This document shows, in pieces, positions 1 through 6,783 of a DNA stretch of 8,421 nucleotides. The stretch comes from Gemmatimonadota bacterium. Lineage in GTDB: Bacteria > Gemmatimonadota > Gemmatimonadetes > Longimicrobiales > Gaopeijiaceae. The position numbers were made by a program, and so were the translations under genes. The first letter of the stretch is position 1. Each line of letters opens with the position of its first letter. The stretch is taken from assembly GCA_016209995.1 (NCBI GenBank), contig JACQVC010000543.1, positions 1 to 8,421 on the forward strand, in the 5' to 3' direction. Below the pieces are notes generated by a model, which saw nothing but the letters and a program-made list of their open reading frames with translations, did no database searches and was not told where the DNA came from.

Positions 1-340
1 ACCCGGCGCACAGCATCTCGCCGAGGATCCCCGGACCGGAGCCGGTGACCGCGAAATAGCCGAAGAATCCCGGGTGATTCCAATGAGTGATCCCGGGCAA
101 AATGAGCCGCTCGAAGTCTTCGAGAATCCGGTGCACCGGCTCGCCCTCGGAAGGAGCGGCTTGCGGGAGGGCGCGGCGCAGCTGGCCCGGCTTGGCCGAG
201 GAAAGAACCGGATAGCTCTCGACGTCCTCGAGGTAGCGGGCCACCCACTCGACGACCTGGTGCCCGTACCGGCGGAAATCCTCGACCGGCATGTCCTGGG
301 ACCCCGCTACCGTCACGGCGTCGGGGGGTGCCGCATCCAT
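1..340 (-). CDS. PLP-dependent group II decarboxylase (aromatic-L-amino-acid decarboxylase type), N-terminal part
   Basis: The first 113 codons of a gene that runs off the left edge. The reverse-strand translation starts MDAAPPDAV and carries, around residues 19-38, a 'DFRRYGHQVVEWVARYLEDV' helix. Around residues 84-95 it has 'ITHWNHPGFFGYF' and at 103-112 'PGILGEMLCA'. These match in order the N-terminal segment of DOPA/tryptophan-type decarboxylases, which contributes to the dimer interface and the substrate pocket. Family members are cytosolic homodimers that remove the carboxyl group from an aromatic amino acid using pyridoxal phosphate. The PLP-binding lysine motif lies outside the window, so activity and substrate cannot be judged. 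The ATG at 338-340 is preferred because GGAG lies 7 nt upstream (348-351 on the plus strand). An internal ATG at 290-292 would also keep the conserved part but has a poorly spaced ribosome site. It follows the RsbRD-like gene by 37 nt on the same strand, so the two are probably co-transcribed. Family call is firm; substrate is unknown. Confidence 0.88.
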   Translation of the reverse strand, partial: MDAAPPDAVTVAGSQDMPVEDFRRYGHQVVEWVARYLEDVESYPVLSSAKPGQLRRALPQAAPSEGEPVHRILEDFERLILPGITHWNHPGFFGYFAVTGSGPGILGEMLCAG

Positions 341-377
341 GGCTGTTCTCCGTGGTGGAAATGCCGGAAGGGAGAGA

Positions 378-995
378 TCAGACTCCGGTCGCCTCCAGCT
401 CCTGACGGAGGCCGACTAGCTGCGCGCGGATCTCCTTCAGCATCTCCGGAGTCAGCGGATCGGGGATGCCACTGCCGCGCAGCCAGGAGAAGTAGAGCGT
501 GTCGGTGTGTCCGACGCTAGCGCGCGTGACTCCTCCATCGAGGAAGCGGTTCAGCCGCAGCAGCTCGCGCAGCGAGATCGGGGGGAGGCCTGTGCCGACG
601 ACGTCACGATACAGCACACGGATCACGGTTTCCCGCAAGAACTGGAATTCTTCAACCACCTCGCCGGCCGCGAGTCCGCGCATCGCGCCGAGGGACCCGT
701 AGAGCTCGGCGGTCGATGTCCAGATCCGCTCGATCTGCTCGCGCCGCGGGCCCAGCGCGAGCGGAATCATCGAAACGAACGTCCGCTGGAACTCTGTGAG
801 CAAATCCTCCACCTCGGGCGGCGTGCTACCCGAGCGAGGCGAGAGAGCGGCGCTCCACCGTTCGACGATTTCGTCCGCATTGCCAACGATGAGCCCGGGC
901 AGCCCCCGGGCTGCCGAAGTACGGCGAGGGTGCCGGGCCGTGTCGACGGCGGGTGGAGTGGTTGGGTGTCTGGTCTCCGTCGTGTGCTCCCGCAT
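378..995 (-). CDS. Stand-alone RsbRD N-terminal-like sensor domain protein
   Basis: A 205-residue, mostly helical, soluble protein with no signal peptide or membrane segment. Residues 1-29 are a polar, Pro/Thr/Arg-rich and probably disordered tail. Residues about 30-168 look like the RsbRD N-terminal domain: 'LIVGNADEIVERWSAAL' at 35-51, 'GEVVEEFQFLRETVIRVLYRD' around 111-131, and 'LLRLNRFLDGGVTRAS' at 145-160. In RsbR/RsbRD stress sensors and some kinases this globin-like domain is the variable input module, normally followed by a STAS or kinase domain. Here the protein ends after a short helical tail (about 181-202), so no output domain is visible. The start ATG at 993-995 has AGGA 5 nt upstream (1001-1004 on the plus strand). 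The gene lies 72 nt after the histidine kinase and 37 nt before the decarboxylase, all on one strand, which suggests a shared transcript. Domain assignment comes from recognising the helical pattern, without a profile search; an unrelated helical bundle is possible. Confidence 0.6.
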   Translation of the reverse strand: MREHTTETRHPTTPPAVDTARHPRRTSAARGLPGLIVGNADEIVERWSAALSPRSGSTPPEVEDLLTEFQRTFVSMIPLALGPRREQIERIWTSTAELYGSLGAMRGLAAGEVVEEFQFLRETVIRVLYRDVVGTGLPPISLRELLRLNRFLDGGVTRASVGHTDTLYFSWLRGSGIPDPLTPEMLKEIRAQLVGLRQELEATGV

Positions 996-1067
996 CCCTT
1001 TCCTAAGAGTGGTTACGACTCCATCCCCTTCACTTCACTCCCACCGTCAGGACGGCTCTGAAACTGG
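996..1067 (-). other. Spacer between kinase and RsbRD-like gene
   Basis: This 72-nt gap holds the RsbRD-like gene's ribosome site (AGGA at 1001-1004) and a short inverted repeat CCGTCAGGACGG (1044-1055) whose loop is too tight for a good RNA hairpin. It has no T-run, so I see no intrinsic terminator. I also see no convincing -10/-35 pair. Read-through from the kinase gene is therefore the simplest reading. Confidence 0.4.
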
Positions 1068-4000
1068 TCAATCCTCGTGAGCGAGTCCAGTCCCGCCGGC
1101 CGGCCCCGACGCCCAGGGGACCATGCGAACGCGAAAAACAGACCCCCAAGCCGGATCGCTTTCGACATCGACGGTGGCGCCCCACGACTCCACGAGACGT
1201 TGAACAATGGCCAGACCAAGCCCGCTTCCCGTAGATCGGGTCGAAAAGTACGGCTCGAAGATCCGGGGCAAGAGATCCGGCGGCACGCCTGTGCCATCGT
1301 CTCGAACGGCCAGCTCGATCGTGGTATCGCGGCCAGCAGCCTCCACTACGATCGTTCCGGTGCGCTTCACGGCCGCGCGCGCGTTCTCGACGAGGTTGAC
1401 CAGCACCTCGCGCAGCTCGTCGCTGCGTGCCCGCACCAGCGGCAGCTCGGCGCCGACGCGGGACATGTAAGAAATGTTCTCGCCGCCGCCAGCGTACAGC
1501 TCGAGCGTCTCCTCCACCACTTTGCGGACGTCCACGGGTTCGAGGGGACGTGGACCGGCGGCAACCGGAGCAGCAAAGCGTGAGAGGCCCCGTACGATTC
1601 TCGCCAGGCGATCGATCTCGCGAAGTATGGCCTCCACGTTGCGAGACAGGATGTCGGAGAAGTCCGGCCGCCGGTCTTCATACGCCCGCCGGATGTGTTG
1701 CACGCTCAACTTGACGGGCGTGAGGGGGTTCTTGATCTCGTGGGCAACGTGGCGAGCCATCTCGCCCCAGGCGAGGATGCGTTCGCTGCGCAGCTCATCG
1801 GTGATGTCCTCCAGGTTGAGTACCGTGCCACCGGGCTCCGGGCCGCCGGCAATCCTTCGCATGTGGACGCGGATCCTGCGCTCACCGGCCTCGAGCTCCG
1901 TATCCGCTTCTGCGCCCCCGGCGGGCAGCTCCCGCAGCCAAGCGGAAAGCTCGGGCGCGACCCCCGTGGTCCGAGGTAATGGCTCACCCACCACGGCATC
2001 TCCGAGCAGCTCCGCTGCCCGCGGATTGATAGCTGTGACCCGGCCCCCGTCATCCAGAGCGACAACGCCGGTCGCGCCGGCCTGCACGATGGCTTCGGTC
2101 CGGCGCCGTGCCAACAGCAGCTGGTGCCTGGCTCGTCTCAGCCGGAGGATCATGTGGTTGAATTCGGTGAACAGCCGCCCGAACTCGTCGGCTCGCTCCT
2201 GGGGTAGTCTGACTTTCAGATCGCCGCGGCCAACCCGATCCGCAGCTCGGTGCAGCAAGCCGATCGGCCCCGCCAGCGCGCGTCCAGCGCCGAGGGCGAG
2301 CGCGAGGGAGAGGGCCGCGCCCAGGGCAATGGCGAAGGCGAGGAGGCTGGTCACCTCCTGACCGCCGACCGCCGTCGCTCCAGCGCTCAACGCCGCGGGT
2401 GCAGCCAGCACGCGGCCATCCGGAAGGCGGCGGTACGCCACGACGTAGTCTTGATCCCCTCGACTCTGGACCTGCAGCTCGACCACTACCTCCCCGCTGG
2501 CCAGCACGCGATAGACGTCCGGTGGCAGCCACGCGGGGTCGAAACCCAGCTCGAGAAGCTCGCGGGTCGAGGCCGATACCAGCTCTCCGCTCTGATAGAG
2601 AAGCAGGTCGGCGCCGACACGGCGGCTCAGAAGCGTGAGATCACCGCCCACCTCCGCGTACCGCACGGTCGCATCGTCAACCGCGCGCTCGGCCAGCGCT
2701 CGCGCGGTCCTCGCCGCGGCACTCGCTAACGTCCGATACGCCATGGTCCCGAAGAGCGCCGTGGGCAACAGGAAGAAGAGGAACAAGGCGAGAGTCACAC
2801 GCGCGCGGAACGAGACGAACAGGCTGCGCCAGGGAAGTGATGAAATGGCTAGACCCGACGCCGCAGCCCGCCCGGCGAAACCGAGAGCCATCAGCGCGCC
2901 CAGGTCCAGGAGCAGCAGGAGGAACCCTCGCGCCACAGCGACCAGCGTGGGCACTCGCGGCAGCACGTAATGCGCGTGGTAGACGGCGTCCGGATACGCG
3001 ACCTGTGCTTCACCGTGCCACCCCTCCTCGGTGCGCACCCACTCGACTTCATCCGTTGCCGGGGTGCCGGGCGGTAGGGGCACGAGCGTGAGCGGATCGC
3101 GCACGCTCGCAGCGAGCGCCGCGCTCGGTGTCAACGGCGAGCGGGCGAGGAGTTGACGGCGGGGCGGTACGGCGGCGGAGATGACCGCCTGATCCGGAAG
3201 CGGCGCGTACGCCAGGTAGTGCACGCCGGGCAGACGGTCATACCGCCGGACCAGGAGCGCCCCACTGCGACGCGCGTCCTCGAGGAGCTGGTCCACCACG
3301 GCGGGGCGCGCGCCGGCTACACCGATGGGAAGCTCCTCGAGCGGCACGTTGTCGGGCGACCACAGCGTCAGCCACATCGGATATCCTTCCGTGGCTAACC
3401 CGCTCGCAACCCAGGCACCGTACAGCAGCTCCACGCTGCCGGTCCCGAGCGCCGCGAGCGAATCCGCGCTCTCGGCCATCCGGTGCAGGAGGAAGTCCAG
3501 GTAGGGATCCACGGGCGTGCCCAGCTCGCCCAGCTCACGCTCGGCGATCTGCCTGCGTGCCTCGGTCCTGGCGTTCCAGCTCCACGGCAGCGCCGCAGCG
3601 ACGGCGAGCCAACCGGCTGCCAGAGTGGTCCCCAAGACTCCGTGGCGGAGGCTCCGATCCACGCCGGACGTGCCGATCAGCAGCGCGGGCACGGCCCACA
3701 GGCCGGCAAGCCAATAGGGCGGCACGCGGGCTTCGAAGCCGAACACCGCGACTGCACAAAGGACGGCCGCCAGAACGAAGCCGGCCGCGGCCACGGCTTG
3801 GCGTCCTCGGCTTCGGCTCTGGCCCCTTGCGGGCAAGACGGCTGGGACCGCCAGAAGAGCCAGAGTCGACACGGCCGTCACGTGGTAGATCAGCCACGGA
3901 CCCACGGGACCGGCGAGCAGCTCGGACGATGCGCCTTCCGCGACTACGCGAAGCGCGAGCGGAAAGCCAGCGGCTACAGCTACGGCGCCCGTGACGCGCA

Positions 4001-5087
4001 GCGCGCGTGAGCCGGACCTCATGACGGCCCCAACCACAAGCCAAGCAGCCGCGAGCACTACGAATAGTCGCCCGAGCGTGACGCCCGAGAGGCCGGGTAG
4101 CAGGAAATGGGCGGGATCGAAAAGGGATGCCGCGCCGAACTGCTTCTCAACCGGGAAGATGGCCGCCACCGCCATGACCACGGCCGCGACGAACGGCGAG
4201 GCGACGTCACCGGTTTGCCGCCAACTCCACGCGAGGAAAGCAAAGGCGAGCAGTGCGATCGCCGCCACCACCCAGCGCCACTCCGTCCAGAGCGACGCGC
4301 GCACCGCCGCCTGCGACGGCTCAGCCAACGTTACCGAAAGGCGGCTTTCGTCGCCGCAGCGGAGATCCCACACGGTCTCCCCTGCGGCCTGCTCCGCCCG
4401 CGAGATCACCACTCGCTCGCCGGTTTGCGCCTCGATGGCGGCGGCGAACCCCGCGGTGGTGACTTGCGGCTGCTCCGCTGATGCTCGCAGCAGCGCGGCG
4501 GTCACGGCCGTACCACCCCCACCGCCCCTTTCGGCCAGCGGCTCCGTGAAGTACAGATAGCTGAACAGCGGCCGGTGCGCACAGATGTAGCGGTCTTCGC
4601 CTAGCCGAGCGGCGGGAGGCACGGGCCCGCGGTGGTCGCCGGCCCACGCCAGCAGCCGGCTGGAAGGGTCATAGAGGCCGACGGCGGTCATTCCGTAACG
4701 CCGGCGGATGCGCTCCAGCTCGACGAAAGAGTTGGCCGCATCCGTGACAGCGGCCGCCGCGGCCGCCGCTTGTTCACCCTGAGTCAGTAGCGCGTCCAGG
4801 CGGCCGCGAAGCACCGTGCTGTCTTCCGCCGCGTGGCGCGCTCGGTACTGCGGCCATGCGTCCCCGAGGCGGCCGACCTGGAAATGAGCCGTGAAGCCCG
4901 CGGCGACCGCGGCCAGAACGGCCACGGCGGCCCACGCGCGCCAGGGGCTTCGCGCGGCTGACGTGGCAGCCCACGCGATCGTGGCAGCGACCGCCGCGGT
5001 CAGCCACCAGCCGGAAGGCCAGCGGGTCCACGCCAGCACGGCCACGAGACCGAGCCAGAGCGGGTATGCGGCGAGGAAACGATGCAC
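1068..5087 (-). CDS. Large multi-transmembrane sensor histidine kinase (HAMP-PAS-HisKA-HATPase, NtrY-like)
   Basis: A 1339-residue inner-membrane kinase. Visible order: N-terminal membrane segments (about 8-66); an extracytoplasmic region (about 70-268) with Cys169 and Cys244; a cluster of about eight hydrophobic segments (271-502); a second soluble region (about 503-712); segments at 715-737 and 763-783; a third sensor region (about 790-905); a last segment (912-935); HAMP (about 936-990); PAS (about 995-1095); HisKA with 'HVAHEIKNPLTP' and phospho-acceptor His1116; then HATPase with N box 'NLVENA' (Asn1231, Asn1235), G1 'DDGTG' (1263-1267), F box 'FEPYFS' (1277-1282) and G2 'GSGLGLA' (1287-1293). 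All catalytic boxes look intact. The C-terminal kinase core resembles NtrY-type kinases. It has no receiver domain, and no response regulator is encoded in the window. The start is GTG at 5085-5087, because it gives a full first membrane segment and no ATG precedes it; its ribosome site is weak. It overlaps the divergent creatininase-like gene by 22 bp. Signal and partner are unknown. Its length is well above that of usual NtrY kinases because of the repeated membrane/sensor modules. Confidence 0.93.
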   Translation of the reverse strand: MHRFLAAYPLWLGLVAVLAWTRWPSGWWLTAAVAATIAWAATSAARSPWRAWAAVAVLAAVAAGFTAHFQVGRLGDAWPQYRARHAAEDSTVLRGRLDALLTQGEQAAAAAAAVTDAANSFVELERIRRRYGMTAVGLYDPSSRLLAWAGDHRGPVPPAARLGEDRYICAHRPLFSYLYFTEPLAERGGGGGTAVTAALLRASAEQPQVTTAGFAAAIEAQTGERVVISRAEQAAGETVWDLRCGDESRLSVTLAEPSQAAVRASLWTEWRWVVAAIALLAFAFLAWSWRQTGDVASPFVAAVVMAVAAIFPVEKQFGAASLFDPAHFLLPGLSGVTLGRLFVVLAAAWLVVGAVMRSGSRALRVTGAVAVAAGFPLALRVVAEGASSELLAGPVGPWLIYHVTAVSTLALLAVPAVLPARGQSRSRGRQAVAAAGFVLAAVLCAVAVFGFEARVPPYWLAGLWAVPALLIGTSGVDRSLRHGVLGTTLAAGWLAVAAALPWSWNARTEARRQIAERELGELGTPVDPYLDFLLHRMAESADSLAALGTGSVELLYGAWVASGLATEGYPMWLTLWSPDNVPLEELPIGVAGARPAVVDQLLEDARRSGALLVRRYDRLPGVHYLAYAPLPDQAVISAAVPPRRQLLARSPLTPSAALAASVRDPLTLVPLPPGTPATDEVEWVRTEEGWHGEAQVAYPDAVYHAHYVLPRVPTLVAVARGFLLLLLDLGALMALGFAGRAAASGLAISSLPWRSLFVSFRARVTLALFLFFLLPTALFGTMAYRTLASAAARTARALAERAVDDATVRYAEVGGDLTLLSRRVGADLLLYQSGELVSASTRELLELGFDPAWLPPDVYRVLASGEVVVELQVQSRGDQDYVVAYRRLPDGRVLAAPAALSAGATAVGGQEVTSLLAFAIALGAALSLALALGAGRALAGPIGLLHRAADRVGRGDLKVRLPQERADEFGRLFTEFNHMILRLRRARHQLLLARRRTEAIVQAGATGVVALDDGGRVTAINPRAAELLGDAVVGEPLPRTTGVAPELSAWLRELPAGGAEADTELEAGERRIRVHMRRIAGGPEPGGTVLNLEDITDELRSERILAWGEMARHVAHEIKNPLTPVKLSVQHIRRAYEDRRPDFSDILSRNVEAILREIDRLARIVRGLSRFAAPVAAGPRPLEPVDVRKVVEETLELYAGGGENISYMSRVGAELPLVRARSDELREVLVNLVENARAAVKRTGTIVVEAAGRDTTIELAVRDDGTGVPPDLLPRIFEPYFSTRSTGSGLGLAIVQRLVESWGATVDVESDPAWGSVFRVRMVPWASGPAGGTGLAHED

Positions 5088-5836
5088 GACGGGATCCGTC
5101 CGGCTCAGAAGCCCGCGAGGGTTCCCGGCTTCCGTCCTACGCCCTCGACCAGATCACCTGGAAAGAGGCCGCCGTTGCGTTGCGGCGTGACCCCAGGCTG
5201 ATCATACCCGCCGGCGCCCTCGAGCAGCACGGCCCCCACCTTCCCCTGGGCACGAACACACTCCTCGCGCAGCGTGTGACACAGGATCTCTCCGAGTCGC
5301 TTCATGTTCTGCGCGCCCCGCCGATCCAATACGGCGTGAACGTCCCCACGAGTATCGGTTTCAAGGGATCAGCCACCGTGCGGTCGAAGACTCTGCATCG
5401 CCTGATCAACGATCTCCTGGAAAGCTGGGAGGAGCAGGGAGTTCGCGAGTTCATAGCCATCGTGGCTCACCGTCACACTCCTCAGCTCGACGCGCTGCTC
5501 ATGGCCTTCACGTCCAGCGCCAGCCTCAGGGTCATCGACCTGTACGGCATCGACGTTGCCGACCTTCTCCAGGGACCCGCCGGACCGCAGCACGCCGGCG
5601 AGATCGAGACATCGCTCATGCTTTATCTTTACCCCGAGCGCGTGCGAACGGACGAAATCAGCGATTTCCCGGGCGAGCCGGGACTCTTACGAAAATACGT
5701 GCGCGGCCGCCTGAGCGTGCCTCCGCCGGGCTGGCAGGGTGCCCTGGGGCTGCCGAGCCTTGCCTCGCCCGAAACCGGCCGCCGCATCTATGAACGGTTT
5801 CTCGAAATCCTGCGACCAGCGCTCGCGCGGCCGTGA
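5066..5836 (+). CDS. Creatininase-family protein with altered metal-site motifs
   Basis: A 256-residue cytosolic protein. The family signature is clear: 'ITWKEAAVALRRDPRLIIPAG' from residue 30, then 'LEQHGPHLPLGTNTLL' (52-67), 'YGVNVPTSIGFKGS' (89-102) and 'HAGEIETSLMLYLYP' (176-190). Family members are dinuclear metal amidohydrolases (creatinine hydrolysis, riboflavin-pathway FAPy deformylases, mycofactocin peptidase). Known metal ligands are the Glu and His of 'EQHG', the Asp of 'GTDT', and the His/acidic residue of the 'NGH..N' loop. Here Glu53 and His55 are kept, but the Asp position is Asn64. The 'NGH' loop, expected after 'IV' at 132-133, reads 'AHRHTP' (134-139). HAGE-ETS (176-183) is kept. 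The protein may thus bind metal differently, or be a non-enzymatic or specialised branch. Length is typical for the family. The ATG at 5066 is the only plausible start before the conserved region; its ribosome site is weak. It overlaps the 5' end of the divergent kinase gene and is followed 124 nt later by a secreted protein gene. Substrate cannot be predicted. Confidence 0.82.
   Translation: MRRGNDARRDPSGSEAREGSRLPSYALDQITWKEAAVALRRDPRLIIPAGALEQHGPHLPLGTNTLLAQRVTQDLSESLHVLRAPPIQYGVNVPTSIGFKGSATVRSKTLHRLINDLLESWEEQGVREFIAIVAHRHTPQLDALLMAFTSSASLRVIDLYGIDVADLLQGPAGPQHAGEIETSLMLYLYPERVRTDEISDFPGEPGLLRKYVRGRLSVPPPGWQGALGLPSLASPETGRRIYERFLEILRPALARP
5088..5100. repeat. Short palindrome at the divergent gene overlap
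   Basis: GACGGGATCCGTC is a 5-bp inverted repeat (GACGG/CCGTC) around a 3-nt centre. It lies directly upstream of the kinase GTG and inside the first codons of the creatininase-like gene. Its position would suit a repressor site or a small hairpin over the kinase ribosome site. In GC-rich DNA such a short repeat can also arise by chance. Confidence 0.3.
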
Positions 5837-5843
5837 GGGCGTA

Positions 5844-5902
5844 TGGGGGACCCCCAACCAGTACTACGGGTACCTTGTGCCTATGCAAACACTTCCGATA
5901 CA
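5844..5902 (+). promoter_or_regulatory. Possible weak promoter region ahead of the secreted protein gene
   Basis: The 124-nt gap 5837-5960 contains a G5-A-C5 inverted repeat flanked by T/A (5844-5856) just after the creatininase-like stop codon, with no T-run, so it is not a standard terminator. Further on, TTGTGC (5875-5880) and GATACA (5897-5902) are separated by 16 nt and match each half of a sigma-70 promoter at only three of six positions. Co-transcription with the upstream gene is equally possible. Confidence 0.22.
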
Positions 5903-5960
5903 GGGGCCGGCCCGCCGAGTACTCCCCGCTGGAAACACAGTCACGCAGCGAGAGGGGCGA

Positions 5961-6680
5961 ATGCCACCGTTTTCCCGACCGGGAGCACTCGTCACGTCCG
6001 TCGCGCTGATCGCGCAGGCCGCCGTCTCCAGCGGGCAGGCGGCGCAGAGCGCATCGCTGGACGAAGGCCGCTTCGACATCTATCGGAACGGGCAGCGCGT
6101 GGGCAGCGAGAGTTTCTGGATCCGCCAGGGCACGAGCGGCGGCGAAGCCCGGGTCATCGCGCGGGGGGAGATCTCCCTCGAGATGGCGGGAGGCACGCGC
6201 GAGATCGTGGCTGCCCTCGAGACGCGCGGCCCGGAGATGGCCCTCTCGGGATACGAGGTCAAAGTCTCGGGCGACCGGCGCGAGGAGGTAGCCGGACGCG
6301 TGGCGGGCCGCCGCTTCGCCACGCGGATCGTGACCGAGCAAGGTGAGCAGGCACGGGAGTTTCCGATCGCGCCCGGGACCATTATCCTCGACCAGGACGT
6401 CGCTCACCACTACTTCTTTGTGGCGCGTCTCCGCCAGCGCGCTCCGCTGGTCCTGCCGGTCATCTCGCCTCGCGCACAACGACACACTCGGGTCCGGATC
6501 TCCGTAGTGGGGGTGGAGTCGATCGCCGTAGCCGGGGCCCGCGTAGATGCGCAGCACATGCGCATCGAGGGAGATGATTGGGACGAGACCCACGTTTGGG
6601 TCGGACCCGGTGATCGCGTGGTTCGCGTCGAGGTCCCGGCCCTGGGGTACATGGCGGAACGAGTCGCTCTCGAGTCCTAA
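5961..6680 (+). CDS. Secreted protein of unknown function, DUF3108-like
   Basis: A 239-residue protein. It begins with a signal peptide: a short basic start, a hydrophobic stretch at about 8-23, and likely cleavage near 'SSGQAAQSA' (23-31). The mature part is rich in alternating polar/hydrophobic residues that suggest beta strands. 'FDIYRNGQRVGSESFWI' (38-54) and the C-terminal 'DETHVWVGPGDRVVRVEVP' (208-226) resemble the start and end of DUF3108-type periplasmic proteins, where an inner 'G..vG' strand and a 'vW...g.lPv.ie' strand recur. It has no cysteines and no catalytic motif I recognise. The ATG at 5961 is chosen because a GAGAGG ribosome site lies at 5950-5955 and it gives a proper signal peptide; an in-frame ATG at 5883 would bury the signal sequence. 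The downstream neighbour is the TolC-family gene (103 nt away), so an envelope role is likely. The function is not known, and the DUF link is a resemblance only. Confidence 0.7.
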   Translation: MPPFSRPGALVTSVALIAQAAVSSGQAAQSASLDEGRFDIYRNGQRVGSESFWIRQGTSGGEARVIARGEISLEMAGGTREIVAALETRGPEMALSGYEVKVSGDRREEVAGRVAGRRFATRIVTEQGEQAREFPIAPGTIILDQDVAHHYFFVARLRQRAPLVLPVISPRAQRHTRVRISVVGVESIAVAGARVDAQHMRIEGDDWDETHVWVGPGDRVVRVEVPALGYMAERVALES

Positions 6681-6691
6681 CTCGACCACTT

Positions 6692-6731
6692 TTCAGATCC
6701 CTGAAGGATCGGATACAGCCACTCGTATCCG
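6692..6731 (+). repeat. Chain of overlapping inverted repeats in the TolC gene leader
   Basis: Three inverted repeats follow one another between the secreted-protein stop and the TolC-family start. TTCAG (6692-6696) pairs with CTGAA (6701-6705); GATCC (6696-6700) pairs with GGATC (6706-6710); CGGATAC (6710-6716) pairs with GTATCCG (6725-6731) across an 8-nt spacer. The first two share bases and cannot form together. No T-run follows, so this is not a classical terminator. It could be an operator or a leader RNA structure. Confidence 0.42.
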
Positions 6732-6783
6732 CGAGGGCAGACTTCGTCCTCCGCCGTTCGACTTCAGAACCGGGAGCTCACAC

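Noticed and set aside
74..520. A 148-codon open frame on the plus strand at the left edge
   Set aside because: It lies opposite the decarboxylase N-terminus and the end of the RsbRD-like gene, and has no domain signature.
1044..1055. Inverted repeat CCGTCAGGACGG as a terminator after the kinase
   Set aside because: The loop is too short for a stable 5-bp RNA stem and no T-run follows on either strand.
1474..2361. A 295-codon open frame on the plus strand
   Set aside because: It is antisense to the PAS-HisKA part of the kinase and reads as Ser/Arg/Pro-rich low-complexity sequence. The kinase catalytic motifs on the other strand explain the region.
4750..4770. GCGGCCGC-rich stretch as a tandem repeat or recombination site
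   Set aside because: It encodes the poly-alanine run (residues about 107-113) of the kinase; GC-rich alanine codons explain it.
5844..5856. G5-A-C5 inverted repeat as a terminator after the creatininase-like gene
   Set aside because: The perfect form has a one-base loop and no T-run follows; only a weaker hairpin could form in RNA.
5739..5960. A longer N-terminus for the secreted protein (starts at 5739 or 5883)
   Set aside because: The extension overlaps the creatininase-like gene or puts a charged leader before the signal peptide, whereas ATG 5961 has a good ribosome site and an immediate signal peptide.
5658..6689. A 343-codon open frame on the minus strand
   Set aside because: It runs antisense across the end of the creatininase-like gene, the gap and the whole secreted-protein gene. 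Its composition is Arg/His/Asp-rich with no recognisable domain, as expected of a shadow frame in GC-rich DNA.
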